Of a stretch of DNA of 49,949 nt, positions 7,085 through 14,121 are shown in pieces. Origin of the DNA: a virus; the IMG/VR virus record IMGVR_UViG_3300037237_000103, positions 1 to 49,949 of that record, one strand, 5' to 3'. Position numbers and translations under genes: made by a program. How positions within the stretch are numbered: the stretch's first letter is position 1; each line of letters opens with the position of its first letter. A model generated the notes under the pieces. The model was given only the letters and a program-made list of their open reading frames with translations, did not search any database and was not told the DNA's origin.

Positions 7085-7780
7085 ATGCCCGAAATCATCA
7101 GTCGTCGCGAGGCTCAGGTTCAGGGACTGCGTAAATATTTCACTGGAGTCGCCTGTAAAAACGGACATACGGCCGAACGTTACGTGCAGAGCGCTACCTG
7201 CGAGGAATGTATCCGCGAATCCGGCTCCATCGTAATTAGAGCGCCGCAAGGAGAATTACTGCCCCCCTCTCCCGCAGTCTCTTTAGCGGTCCAGCAGCAC
7301 GAGGAAAGCCGGCTCGAACGCAGCGAACTGCTCCGCCGCGCTATCGAAGTCCAGGAGCGCAAGATTGCTCTCAAGGAACAGGCTATCGCCCTGCAACGTG
7401 AGGCGCGCCGCGAGCGGAAGACGAAAGAGTTTCGCCGCGAGGTCGTCAAGGGCGAGATGGTCCGATTCCAGATTGTCGTCTACCCAGAGGACTACCAACA
7501 AGTTGTGGGCCTCATTTGGGCGTCGGCGGCTATGCGGGATCCCCGGCTCCATAAAGAGGATGTTGTGATCGGTGCGGTGAAAGGAGTGGGAGCCCCGTGG
7601 CTGTACGCTTTCAAGTGCTTCCCCGAGGATCGCGAGAATCTATACCGGGTCGGAGCCGAATTCGAGCGCAGACACGAAAGCTGCATGCCGGAGCCCGCGC
7701 CGCTCCCCTGCTGCGAGGTTTGCGGTCACATCCCCTGCGACTGCTGCGAGGACTGGTGGCCCGCAGGGGATCCCCGCTGA
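7085..7780 (+). CDS. Zinc-domain/coiled-coil accessory protein (231 aa)
   Basis: 231 residues, starting directly after the previous stop codon. Residues 15-45 have the block YFTGVACKNGHTAERY followed by CEEC. This is the C/H-rich zinc motif often found in phage HNH-associated or DNA-binding proteins. Residues about 75-120 form a coiled coil with LLRRAIEVQE. A mixed alpha/beta segment follows (FQIVVYPEDYQQVVGLIWA onward), and the C-terminus is cysteine-rich (CCEVCGHIPCDCCED). The combination is not one I can name. It shares start and repeat motif with the upstream gene. Confidence 0.7.
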   Translation: MPEIISRREAQVQGLRKYFTGVACKNGHTAERYVQSATCEECIRESGSIVIRAPQGELLPPSPAVSLAVQQHEESRLERSELLRRAIEVQERKIALKEQAIALQREARRERKTKEFRREVVKGEMVRFQIVVYPEDYQQVVGLIWASAAMRDPRLHKEDVVIGAVKGVGAPWLYAFKCFPEDRENLYRVGAEFERRHESCMPEPAPLPCCEVCGHIPCDCCEDWWPAGDPR

Positions 7781-7787
7781 AGCGGGG
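7772..7787 (+). terminator. Stem-loop at the end of the zinc-domain gene
   Basis: CCCCGC (7772-7777), loop TGAA, GCGGGG (7782-7787), overlapping the stop codon. No T-run follows, so it is more likely an mRNA-stabilising hairpin or weak attenuator than a full terminator. The next promoter begins 46 bases downstream. Confidence 0.4.
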
Positions 7788-7832
7788 TGCCCAGAGTACC
7801 CTCACATCACCCAAAAGTTGTAAAAATAACTC

Positions 7833-7875
7833 TTGACACATTACTAGCAATGTGAGAAGCTATGGGTATTGGAGG
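7833..7875 (+). promoter_or_regulatory. Conserved promoter/operator/leader element, copy 1
   Basis: TTGACA (7833-7838) overlaps an inverted repeat CACATT-N6-AATGTG (7837-7854), followed by GAGAAGCTA and, 38 bases from the -35 start, the ribosome binding site GGAGG (7871-7875). The same block with the same internal distances recurs at 10541-10583. The -10 would be AAGCTA (7857-7862), a weak match, suggesting activation or a phage-specific factor. Confidence 0.55.
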
Positions 7876-7883
7876 CAAACAAC

Positions 7884-8102
7884 ATGCGGCATCCAAAGCC
7901 AGTCGTCGCTCAGGCGCTTCGCGTCTATTACAAAACCGAGATATACGGGCCGACGCTGACAAAGATTCTCTGCGGTCAGCATCGTTCTCAGTTCTACAAT
8001 CAGCATCCCGGAGCCTGTGGAGATGGTGAGTGGTTTGACGATTCCGAATGTGAAGTTTGCAAGCGAATCAACGCTATGACGACAGCGGGAGCCGGCGCAT
8101 GA
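7884..8102 (+). CDS. Small Cys/His protein (72 aa)
   Basis: 72 residues from the ATG at 7884, preceded by GGAGG. A C-terminal half with CGQH, CGD and CEVCKR suggests zinc binding. No family recognised. Driven by the conserved promoter element immediately upstream, and overlaps the next gene by ATGA. Confidence 0.6.
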   Translation: MRHPKPVVAQALRVYYKTEIYGPTLTKILCGQHRSQFYNQHPGACGDGEWFDDSECEVCKRINAMTTAGAGA

Positions 8103-8281
8103 CCATCTTCAAGCGCGAAGTGCGCAAGGTCCATCCGAACGCTCAGGCGGTACCGATCCGCGCCGTCGGCAATCGATGGATCATCAGGGACAACAGGCGG
8201 GAGTTAGGGAGCATGCTCGCCGCCTCCTCCGCGGAAGCCTGGAAGCACGCTTACTGGAGACTCAAGAGAGAAAAGGGATAA
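8099..8281 (+). CDS. Small basic protein (60 aa)
   Basis: 60 residues starting in the ATGA overlap with the preceding stop. It is basic, with a beta-hairpin-like core (AVPIRAVGNRWIIRDNRRELG) and a C-terminal amphipathic helix (SAEAWKHAYWRLKREKG). No family recognised. Tight coupling on both sides (the next ATG follows directly after its stop) supports it being translated. Confidence 0.55.
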   Translation: MTIFKREVRKVHPNAQAVPIRAVGNRWIIRDNRRELGSMLAASSAEAWKHAYWRLKREKG

Positions 8282-8950
8282 ATGCTATACACGACACTAA
8301 AGTTACTCAGGGAACGGGATGCCTGTTCTGGCGGACTTTCAACCCTCATCGCTTCTCTGCCTGCCAAACACTCAGAGAGTGAGGAAATCTCTCTCGCTCA
8401 CATTCTCAAATCGAACGGTTTGGAACATGCCATTTGGGCGCTGCGAGCAACTACGGTCGATGCCCGCAAGATCGCGGGTCGTATGATAATTGATTTTGCT
8501 TATCAAACCCTCGATAACTTCGAGAAGCGATTCCCCGAAGACAAGTGGCCACGAACAGCGCTCGAAAAAGCAATAGCGTTTCTTGATGGAAAAATAACAT
8601 GTACAGAACTGAATGCGGCGGAGTCGGCGGAGTCGGCGGAGTTGGCGGAGTTGGCGTGGTTGGCGCGGTTGGCGGTGCGGTCGGCGTGGTTGCCGGCGGC
8701 GGAGTCGACGTGGTTGGCGTGGTTGGCGGAGTTGGCGGAGTCGGCGGAGTCGGCGGAGTCGGCGGAGTTGGCGGAGTTGGCGTGGTTGGCGTGGTTGGCG
8801 TGGTTGGCGGTGTCGGCGGAGTCGGCGGAGTCGGCGGAGTTGGCGGAGTTGGCGTGGTTGGCGGTGCGGTCGGCGTGGTTGGCGGTGCGGTCGGCGTGGT
8901 TGGCGGAGTCGGAACAGGAACCTATCTTCAGGAAATGGGTTTCAAAATGA
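8282..8950 (+). CDS. Helical protein with A-x-S/L tripeptide array (Imm5-like N-terminus)
   Basis: 222 residues. The first 110 residues contain ISLAHILKSNGLEHAIWAL, a helix with ARKIAGRMIIDFAYQTL and RFPEDKWPRTALEKAI. This pattern resembles the Imm5-like helical family that in phages often carries long alanine-rich repeat tails. From about residue 112 to 210 the protein is an uninterrupted array of three-residue units Ala-(Glu/Trp/Arg/Val)-(Ser/Leu), encoded by 9-base tandem repeats. It starts directly after the upstream TAA and ends in an ATGA overlap. Function unknown; the array length probably varies between relatives. Confidence 0.65.
   Translation: MLYTTLKLLRERDACSGGLSTLIASLPAKHSESEEISLAHILKSNGLEHAIWALRATTVDARKIAGRMIIDFAYQTLDNFEKRFPEDKWPRTALEKAIAFLDGKITCTELNAAESAESAELAELAWLARLAVRSAWLPAAESTWLAWLAELAESAESAESAELAELAWLAWLAWLAVSAESAESAELAELAWLAVRSAWLAVRSAWLAESEQEPIFRKWVSK
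8614..8911. repeat. About 300-bp array of 9-base units
   Basis: Degenerate 9-mers of the form GCG-NNG-TYG, mostly GAG or TGG in the middle codon. Occasional interruptions include GTG-CGG. Because no unit contains a stop in any forward frame, all three forward frames stay open through the array. One would read Gly/Val-rich and another Arg/Ser/Trp-rich. Confidence 0.95.
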
Positions 8951-9228
8951 CCAACTACAAGTCCCTTCGAGCCCAGAAGCTCGATTGTTTCTCGGAATTA
9001 TGGGATCTGAGCACGATCCCCGATGCGGCGTGGAACAGCGAGAATGGCCGCAGAGTACGGCTCAAGGGGCCGCGGGCTCCTAATCTGAAGCTGGAGCCCT
9101 GCTCGAACTGTTCAGCGCCCCTGAGCGCCCGCGAGCGCCGTGGCGCGTGCCCCAAGTGCGGTAAACGGCCAGCATATCGGGACACCAACAGTTATATGAG
9201 AGGGACGCTTGGAGGCGCTGACAGATGA
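8947..9228 (+). CDS. Zinc-ribbon protein (93 aa)
   Basis: 93 residues from the ATG at 8947, chosen because it forms an ATGA overlap with the preceding stop; an in-frame ATG at 8935 is possible but too close to AGGA. The C-terminal half holds a zinc ribbon, CSNC then CPKCGK 15 residues later. The N-terminal half has FSELWDLSTIPDAAW. No family recognised. Followed in ATGA overlap by another small gene. Confidence 0.6.
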   Translation: MTNYKSLRAQKLDCFSELWDLSTIPDAAWNSENGRRVRLKGPRAPNLKLEPCSNCSAPLSARERRGACPKCGKRPAYRDTNSYMRGTLGGADR

Positions 9229-9365
9229 AACAGACAATCAAAAAACCTCTGCTCTGCCGGCTCGGACTTCACTTGTGGCTGGTGACTAAAGTCAAGGTTC
9301 ACTCCCCATTTCAATGGACCGTGCTCTATAAGCGTTGTCAGCGCTGTGGGGAGCGTAAGCCATGA
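9225..9365 (+). CDS. Small basic protein (46 aa)
   Basis: 46 residues (starts MKQTIKKPLLCRLGLH, ends CQRCGERKP) beginning in ATGA overlap with the previous stop. A Cys near residue 11 and a terminal CxxC could bind one metal ion. Small phage proteins with a CRLGLHKW-type start are common; no function known. Confidence 0.5.
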   Translation: MKQTIKKPLLCRLGLHLWLVTKVKVHSPFQWTVLYKRCQRCGERKP

Positions 9366-9438
9366 TCCTCATAGCTGTCCGGCGTGCGGTTCCGGAGCCG
9401 TATTCCTCCTGACGAACTGGCTGAGTCCTCTGACCGAT

Positions 9439-10295
9439 TCTATGTTACAGCCACCCCCTAATGCTTTCCCCACCACGAAAGGAACACCATGCAATTGACA
9501 TTGACAACCCCATCGGGGCGATGCCGTTTCCGTTTGGTCATCGCCCTTCTCGCGCTTTTGGTCCTCCCGGCGTACTCGCAGCATCGGGTAACCCACAGAG
9601 ACGGCGCGGCTGCAACGACGGGAACCCCAAAGTTAACTGTCGTTTCGAGTTACAACTTCGGCAGTTACAAAATCAATGATCTTTACTACCAGAATCTTTC
9701 GTTCTCTTCGACCGGAACGGCTCCGCTTGTAATTTCGAGCATCTCCATCACGTCAAATGACGCCGGTTTGTTCCCCGGACCTTTGTTCAACGCGAATGGG
9801 ACGAGTATCTTTCCGCTTACACTTGCCCCCGGCGCATCTTCGAGTGTTGTTATCGTATTCTTTCCGCTTTTCGCGGAGACTTACTCAGGGACTGCGACGT
9901 TTGTATCAAACGCCGGAACTACCGTTGTTACTTTATCGGCGGTCGGGCTCAATCAAACTCCGTACGAGGTCGATTTGACCTGGGATGCTCCAGGCAATTC
10001 CAGCGATCCCGTCGTTGGCTACAACATTTATCGCGCAACCTGGGGGCCGCACGACGAAGACGAATCGGGCGCTCCTTATGTTCGGCTAAACGAATCGCCG
10101 GTAGTAACCTTCACCTCCTACGTCGATTTGACCGTGAACAATGGAATCAATTACGCCTACAAGGTAACGAGCGTAGATGCGGCGGGCGTCGAATCGCTTC
10201 CGTCGAATGTCTATGTTACAGCCACCCCCTGATGCTTTCCCCACCACGAAAGGAACACCATGCAATTGACATTGACAACCCCATCGGGGCGATGC
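9439..10295. repeat. 86-bp direct repeats bounding a 771-bp unit
   Basis: 9439-9524 and 10210-10295 match at 85 of 86 positions (only 9460/10231 differ, A versus G). Each copy contains the last codons of a gene (reading YVTATP and a stop), a 24-base spacer with a ribosome binding site, and the first 12 codons (MQLTLTTPSGRC) of the following gene. Recombination between copies would delete the secreted-protein gene and leave the downstream gene intact. Confidence 0.95.
9489..10232 (+). CDS. Secreted ASH/choice-of-anchor-D plus fibronectin-III protein
   Basis: 247 residues. After 12 residues shared with the next gene there is a signal peptide (RFRLVIALLALLVLPAYSQ). Next comes an ASH/choice-of-anchor-D type beta-sandwich (about 45-155, with YNFGSYKIND and STGTAPLVISSIS). 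Last is an Fn3-like domain (about 158-247, with VGYNIYRA, TSYVDLTV and YAYKVTSVDAAG). Such two-domain exported proteins are typical of acidobacterial genomes, so a host origin is inferred. The start codon and ribosome binding site come from the repeat, making a chimeric gene. It could act at the host surface, for example in adhesion or superinfection exclusion, but this is speculation. Confidence 0.75.
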   Translation: MQLTLTTPSGRCRFRLVIALLALLVLPAYSQHRVTHRDGAAATTGTPKLTVVSSYNFGSYKINDLYYQNLSFSSTGTAPLVISSISITSNDAGLFPGPLFNANGTSIFPLTLAPGASSSVVIVFFPLFAETYSGTATFVSNAGTTVVTLSAVGLNQTPYEVDLTWDAPGNSSDPVVGYNIYRATWGPHDEDESGAPYVRLNESPVVTFTSYVDLTVNNGINYAYKVTSVDAAGVESLPSNVYVTATP

Positions 10296-10532
10296 GTTGA
10301 CCCGCGCAAGATCACCGTATACTGCTACCCCATCCGTGACGGGTGGGTGGCATCCTGCCCGGAGCTGCACAACTGCAAGATGGTGCGGCGGACGCTGCCC
10401 CAAGCAGCATCAGACATGCGGATGGAGATTGCGCTCCGCTGCGGGTTGGATCTTGATGCGACACTCCTCCGAACAACCGAGCATGATCATCTGCCAATCG
10501 ACGGTCGCACTAGCAACGACAATATCACCTGA
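10260..10532 (+). CDS. Hypothetical protein (90 aa)
   Basis: 90 residues whose first 12 (MQLTLTTPSGRC) are identical to the start of the secreted-protein gene upstream. The rest has a small alpha/beta look (ITVYCYPIRDGWVASCPEL, then helices with QAASDMRMEIALRCG), resembling HicB-like folds in length and pattern, but I cannot confirm that. AAAGGAA precedes the ATG. This gene would be untouched if the 771-bp unit were lost by recombination. Confidence 0.5.
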   Translation: MQLTLTTPSGRCVDPRKITVYCYPIRDGWVASCPELHNCKMVRRTLPQAASDMRMEIALRCGLDLDATLLRTTEHDHLPIDGRTSNDNIT

Positions 10533-10540
10533 AAGTGCTA

Positions 10541-10583
10541 GTGACACATTACTAGCAACGTGAGATTCTAACGTCACTGGAGG
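10541..10583 (+). promoter_or_regulatory. Conserved promoter/operator/leader element, copy 2
   Basis: GTGACACATTACTAGCAACG (10541-10560) and GTGAGATTCTA after it match the element at 7833, including the 38-base distance from the -35-like box to GGAGG (10579-10583). The inverted repeat is CACATT-N6-AACGTG (10545-10562), one mismatch from perfect. ACTAGCAACG also occurs upstream at 10509-10518, a possible second binding site. Confidence 0.55.
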
Positions 10584-10588
10584 TAGTG

Positions 10589-10834
10589 ATGAGACTTATA
10601 GATTTATTCCAATCTGCCGGAACGATTAACCCTTACATCGTTTGTCCTTACTGCAATTATAGAAATTGCGTTCGGACAACCAGGCTAACTCAGAAAGTTG
10701 GCATCAGTGGCGGAAAGGCCGCGGGGGTGTTATTGACTGGCGGGTTATCTCTATTTTTAACAGGGCTTTCGCGTAAGGTTTGCGTTACTCGGGCAACCTG
10801 CGATGTCTGCAAATCAGTTTGGAGTTGGCAATGA
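10589..10834 (+). CDS. Small membrane protein with split zinc ribbon (81 aa)
   Basis: 81 residues from the ATG at 10589 (GGAGG upstream). CPYC near residue 20 and CDVC near 73 flank a glycine-rich hydrophobic segment (AAGVLLTGGLSLFLTGL), so a metal site would bracket a membrane hairpin. No named family recognised. Ends in an ATGA overlap. Confidence 0.55.
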   Translation: MRLIDLFQSAGTINPYIVCPYCNYRNCVRTTRLTQKVGISGGKAAGVLLTGGLSLFLTGLSRKVCVTRATCDVCKSVWSWQ

Positions 10835-10947
10835 ACAAGCACTGGAAGGTCGAATTCCTGCTTCTCGAAGCCCGCGCGGCCGCTACTCAGGGAATGCGCG
10901 ATGCCTGGTATCGGCTCGCCGCAGAATGGATGGTTCAGGGACTATGA
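10831..10947 (+). CDS. Small helical peptide (38 aa)
   Basis: 38 residues, MNKHWKVEFLLLEARAAATQ then a second helix ending AEWMVQGL. Both ends overlap neighbouring genes by ATGA (10831-10834 and 10944-10947), which is the main support for translation. Unknown function. Confidence 0.45.
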   Translation: MNKHWKVEFLLLEARAAATQGMRDAWYRLAAEWMVQGL

Positions 10948-11111
10948 GCATACCAGGCATTCCTGAGCTGACCGAACGCGAACAAAAGTGGGCGCAAATG
11001 TCGCACGCGGCGCGCACCGCGCTCTTCGAGAGCTTTAATCTGGAATACGAAGCCAGCATACACGCCTGGCTCTGGAAGCTTCCCGAACAGGTTAAGAGGG
11101 TAATTCAATGA
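10944..11111 (+). CDS. Small acidic protein (55 aa)
   Basis: 55 residues (MSIPGIPELTEREQKWAQMS onward, then a helix with ARTALFESFNLEYEAS). It starts and ends in ATGA overlaps within the rightward small-gene operon. Unknown function. Confidence 0.45.
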   Translation: MSIPGIPELTEREQKWAQMSHAARTALFESFNLEYEASIHAWLWKLPEQVKRVIQ

Positions 11112-11386
11112 GACGCGACGGACTGCGCGCCGCTCAGGAGTGCCCTAAGCCCCGAGCGCCGCTCGAAGTGAACTGCCTCCGCTGCGGGGAGCCCGTGCCC
11201 TTCAGGGCAGCGATGGAGACGAAAGGTCACTGCTCAGTATGCGCGGACAAGCGCTCCGCGGAGTCCGCTGACGCGCAGCACAGCCGTATCGAACGCAGAG
11301 TAAGCGATAAGTGCGGAGGGAGCGCCGGCGCTCCAGGCTTTACTTCCGTCGGGCCGATAGAATTGAACGCGGCCTTCAAGGAATAA
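11108..11386 (+). CDS. Zinc-motif protein overlapping the convergent methylase gene (92 aa)
   Basis: 92 residues. CLRCG near 24-28 and CSVCADKR near 43-50 form a plausible zinc ribbon. The last 50 residues are antisense to the 3' end of the leftward Dam-like methylase (overlap 11234-11386) and look like antisense-derived sequence, so the functional part is probably the first half. It is the last gene of the operon. Confidence 0.45.
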   Translation: MRRDGLRAAQECPKPRAPLEVNCLRCGEPVPFRAAMETKGHCSVCADKRSAESADAQHSRIERRVSDKCGGSAGAPGFTSVGPIELNAAFKE

Positions 11387-11728
11387 GATGCTATCGGCGA
11401 AGGACCAAACGTAGCGCTGCCAAACAGCCGTTTCCGTTCGTGCGAACAGGAACGCGATTCCACTGCGGTGTTGACTCATCTTCCGCATGAAAGCCGTCAT
11501 GCTCTTCTGGTCATACGGTGGATTCAACCAGACGCGACCAAACCACGGCTCTTTAAGTCCGTCATAATTACTCCCGTCGAAGTGGTGATTCGCAGTTGCC
11601 CAGGGGCGCGGGTTTGGCGCTGCACATGGATCCAAATCGAACACCCCGAGTTTCTGTAAGATGATTGGGGGAGTTAGCCAGATAACACTCTTCCCGCGCG
11701 CGAGCTTGTTGTGACCAAAGCCGTCCAT
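11234..11728 (-). CDS. DNA N6-adenine methyltransferase (phage Dam family)
   Basis: 164 residues matching the phage Dam family: WLTPPIILQKLG, FDLDPCA (30-36), GRVWLNPPY with catalytic NPPY (69-72), FARTETAVWQRYVW, ILFLEGRVQF and a final APSALIAY. It transfers a methyl group from S-adenosylmethionine to adenine N6, probably protecting phage DNA from restriction. It shares one base with the stop of the primase gene (TAATG), so it is coupled to replication genes. It is one of four methylase genes in the window. Confidence 0.85.
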   Translation of the reverse strand: MDGFGHNKLARGKSVIWLTPPIILQKLGVFDLDPCAAPNPRPWATANHHFDGSNYDGLKEPWFGRVWLNPPYDQKSMTAFMRKMSQHRSGIAFLFARTETAVWQRYVWSFADSILFLEGRVQFYRPDGSKAWSAGAPSALIAYSAFDTAVLRVSGLRGALVRAY

Positions 11729-14118
11729 TACTGATGAGCCCTCCCAAAAGACGCCGCAGCGGGCACTGGACGCCCGGTATTGGCCGTCTGATAGCTCTTC
11801 TCAGCCTCGGGGCCGTTCGTAATCTGACGAGCGAGCGATGAGTCATGGACGTACAGGCGAGGCTTGCCGCCATCGGGCAGAACGACGTTGTTACAGCGCC
11901 CCTGCTTCAGCGCCGGATGCCAGCGGTATCCAAGGCTCTCCAATATATCCCGCCGGCGTGAATGACTGACCTTCCGCTTGAGGTTGATTTCTTCTAACAA
12001 CCGGTCGAAGTAAATCGAGGATATCCAGCCGCCGCTGAATCCCTGCAGGCCCTGCTCGACGCATTCCATCACTTCCTGCTCTATCGATCCCGTTGAGGCC
12101 GCAATCGCATCCGCCGTCGTTGAGCTGACTGGCGCTCTCTGGCAATCCTTTGCTGGATTGAATTCGACAGGGATAGGAAGTGTATGGAGGTATTCTGCGA
12201 CGATTGCGTAACCGTCATTGCGAAGCCATCGATATAGCTCTGGAAAATAATCTCCGCACATTCCGTCTCGCTCAAGGTGGCTAACTTCCTGTTGAGCTGC
12301 GAATAGAACACAGAATCGACGGTCGTTCGCCGTTTTTTTGATTGCATCTTTGTGATTGCTGTTAAACATGAAATTGCCGCAAATATCCCCGCTCGTCTGA
12401 TCCACTCCTTTAGCTTCAATCTCAAGGCCGTCGCCTCCTGTAATCATCGGCTTCAGTTCTTCGATGATTTCCCGGCGCGCGTCCGGGACGTAAATATCCT
12501 CCACCGCAAAGAATAGTTTGCCGACCATCCAGGCGTTGAATTGCTGCGCGAGCTTGCTCGCCTTGGGCCAATGCGTGTACCGCCGGCCGATAGCTTCCGC
12601 CACGCAGCGCGTGAACAGCGTCTTTCCGTTCCCTTCGACGCCCTGCAGCAGCGGAGCCCACTGGAACTTGAAGCCTTTATGCTGGACGCAGGCTGCCATG
12701 TACGACAGCAAAATGAGCTGGTCGGTCGGGTTCGGAAGAACCTTCGCGAGATGGGCGAGGAAGGGAGTCGGATCCCCTTCCTTCCGCGGGATATCGACGG
12801 GGAAATAGCTATTGACGAAGGTCTGTCCGTTGCGTTCGACGATGGCGGCCGATTCCAGCTCCGGCCGGAAGCAAGTCCCGTTGACCTTCGGGTAGCGGAT
12901 GACCTGAGATTGCGTGAACGCCTCGAAGGCATCGCGCGAACTGCGCTCGTTCTGGCAATCCATCCTGAAGTTGTAGCTGCCGTAGTGAACGCGGAACTGA
13001 TCGGGCTTGAGGATGTGACCGCCAGGTTTCAGCACGCGATGGGAGTCGGTGATGTAGACGCAGCCCTTAAATAGCTCCATCTGCGCATCAGGCGTCAAAA
13101 ATCGATTCACTTCCTCAAATGCGATCCCCTCAGCCGTAGGGACGACCTGGTTGGCTTCCGGTACTGTAGATCCCACCGCCGAGCCGGCTGCCTGAAATAC
13201 GTCATTCTGACGCGCTACAGCCCCTAAAATCGTGCGGGGCAGATAGTCTTCCCTCTCCCATTTGTCCCGCACGAGCCTTGAGCCCATCATCAGCCGGCGG
13301 ATGCGCTCGCAGTCCTTACCCGTCCAGAAGGCGAGATGTTGCGCGAGAGCCGCGTCGGCCGCGCTGCAGTCGTAAGGACGAACGGGATCAGGATAGGCGG
13401 GGCCGAGCACCGTATCGTTCGCAAACCAGAGGTCAGCAAAGCAGGCGCGGGGGCCGAAGGCGGAGGCAGCGCTGCGCGAGCGCAGAGCAGCTTCGATCAG
13501 CTTTTGATCGTCGGTGATCCCGGACCATTCGGCGACGGGGCTGCTCGTCCACTCCTGAGAAATTGCTGTATTGCTGTCACCTGGGAAATAACATGCGACC
13601 AGCGCGGGCAGGGCGGAGGAGCAATCGGTTGCTGCGTTTCCGACTGCGGATATTCCGGTGAGAGCGACGAAGCGCCCGGTATGGTAGAACTCAAGTCCGA
13701 GAGCATCATTGCGGCAACTGTGAGGCGGTACGACTCCAGTTCCAAAATAGTGCAACCCGACGCCTGAGCGGCTGACTTCGAGGGCGCATCCGTTGAGGAG
13801 CCGCGCGAGTCCCTGAGATTCAGAGGACCATCCGGATTCAGTAAGTGCGTTATCGGCATCGAGAAACCAAAAGGGATCCTGTTCGGTAAAAGTGAAGCCT
13901 ACGCCATAAGGCTCGCCCCACTGCGCGGCGATAGAGATAGCCCGCTCAACGGGCAGCCAATAACTGGGATCGTGAGCACTGACAACCGCGCCCGTCCTCC
14001 AATCGACGGGAAATTTGTCGGTCTTTCCGGGCCGCGACACGCTCGGTACGGCTTTGTAGATAATAAATTGAGAGTAAGCAGCAAACGCGGCGAGTGCTGC
14101 GGGTAGCTCAGTGAGCAC
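11728..14118 (-). CDS. Primase-polymerase/SF3 helicase fusion
   Basis: 796 residues from a GTG at 14118. The N-terminal 180 residues look like an archaeo-eukaryotic primase/PrimPol domain: FLDADN with D87 and D89 as the metal pair, SRSGVGLHYFG with H123, then GLEFYHTGRFVALTG. The C-terminal part is an SF3-like ATPase of the DUF5906 type: Walker A GVEGNGKT (493-500), a Walker B-like LFFAVEDIY (about 535-543) and NFMFNSNHKDAI. The layout resembles the NrS-1 phage primase-polymerase. It would prime and unwind at the phage origin. Genes for two methylases precede it and Dam follows. Confidence 0.85.
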   Translation of the reverse strand: MLTELPAALAAFAAYSQFIIYKAVPSVSRPGKTDKFPVDWRTGAVVSAHDPSYWLPVERAISIAAQWGEPYGVGFTFTEQDPFWFLDADNALTESGWSSESQGLARLLNGCALEVSRSGVGLHYFGTGVVPPHSCRNDALGLEFYHTGRFVALTGISAVGNAATDCSSALPALVACYFPGDSNTAISQEWTSSPVAEWSGITDDQKLIEAALRSRSAASAFGPRACFADLWFANDTVLGPAYPDPVRPYDCSAADAALAQHLAFWTGKDCERIRRLMMGSRLVRDKWEREDYLPRTILGAVARQNDVFQAAGSAVGSTVPEANQVVPTAEGIAFEEVNRFLTPDAQMELFKGCVYITDSHRVLKPGGHILKPDQFRVHYGSYNFRMDCQNERSSRDAFEAFTQSQVIRYPKVNGTCFRPELESAAIVERNGQTFVNSYFPVDIPRKEGDPTPFLAHLAKVLPNPTDQLILLSYMAACVQHKGFKFQWAPLLQGVEGNGKTLFTRCVAEAIGRRYTHWPKASKLAQQFNAWMVGKLFFAVEDIYVPDARREIIEELKPMITGGDGLEIEAKGVDQTSGDICGNFMFNSNHKDAIKKTANDRRFCVLFAAQQEVSHLERDGMCGDYFPELYRWLRNDGYAIVAEYLHTLPIPVEFNPAKDCQRAPVSSTTADAIAASTGSIEQEVMECVEQGLQGFSGGWISSIYFDRLLEEINLKRKVSHSRRRDILESLGYRWHPALKQGRCNNVVLPDGGKPRLYVHDSSLARQITNGPEAEKSYQTANTGRPVPAAASFGRAHQ

Positions 14119-14121
14119 GAT

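Noticed and set aside
8614-8911. CRISPR-like array
   Set aside because: Units are 9 bases, contiguous and in frame within a gene, with no spacers and no cas genes.
8599-9228. 209-codon Gly/Val-rich frame through the 9-base array
   Set aside because: It is one of three frames kept open by the repeat. The Ala-x-Ser/Leu frame has the conserved N-terminal domain and proper gene junctions, and the last part of this frame is the separate zinc-ribbon gene.
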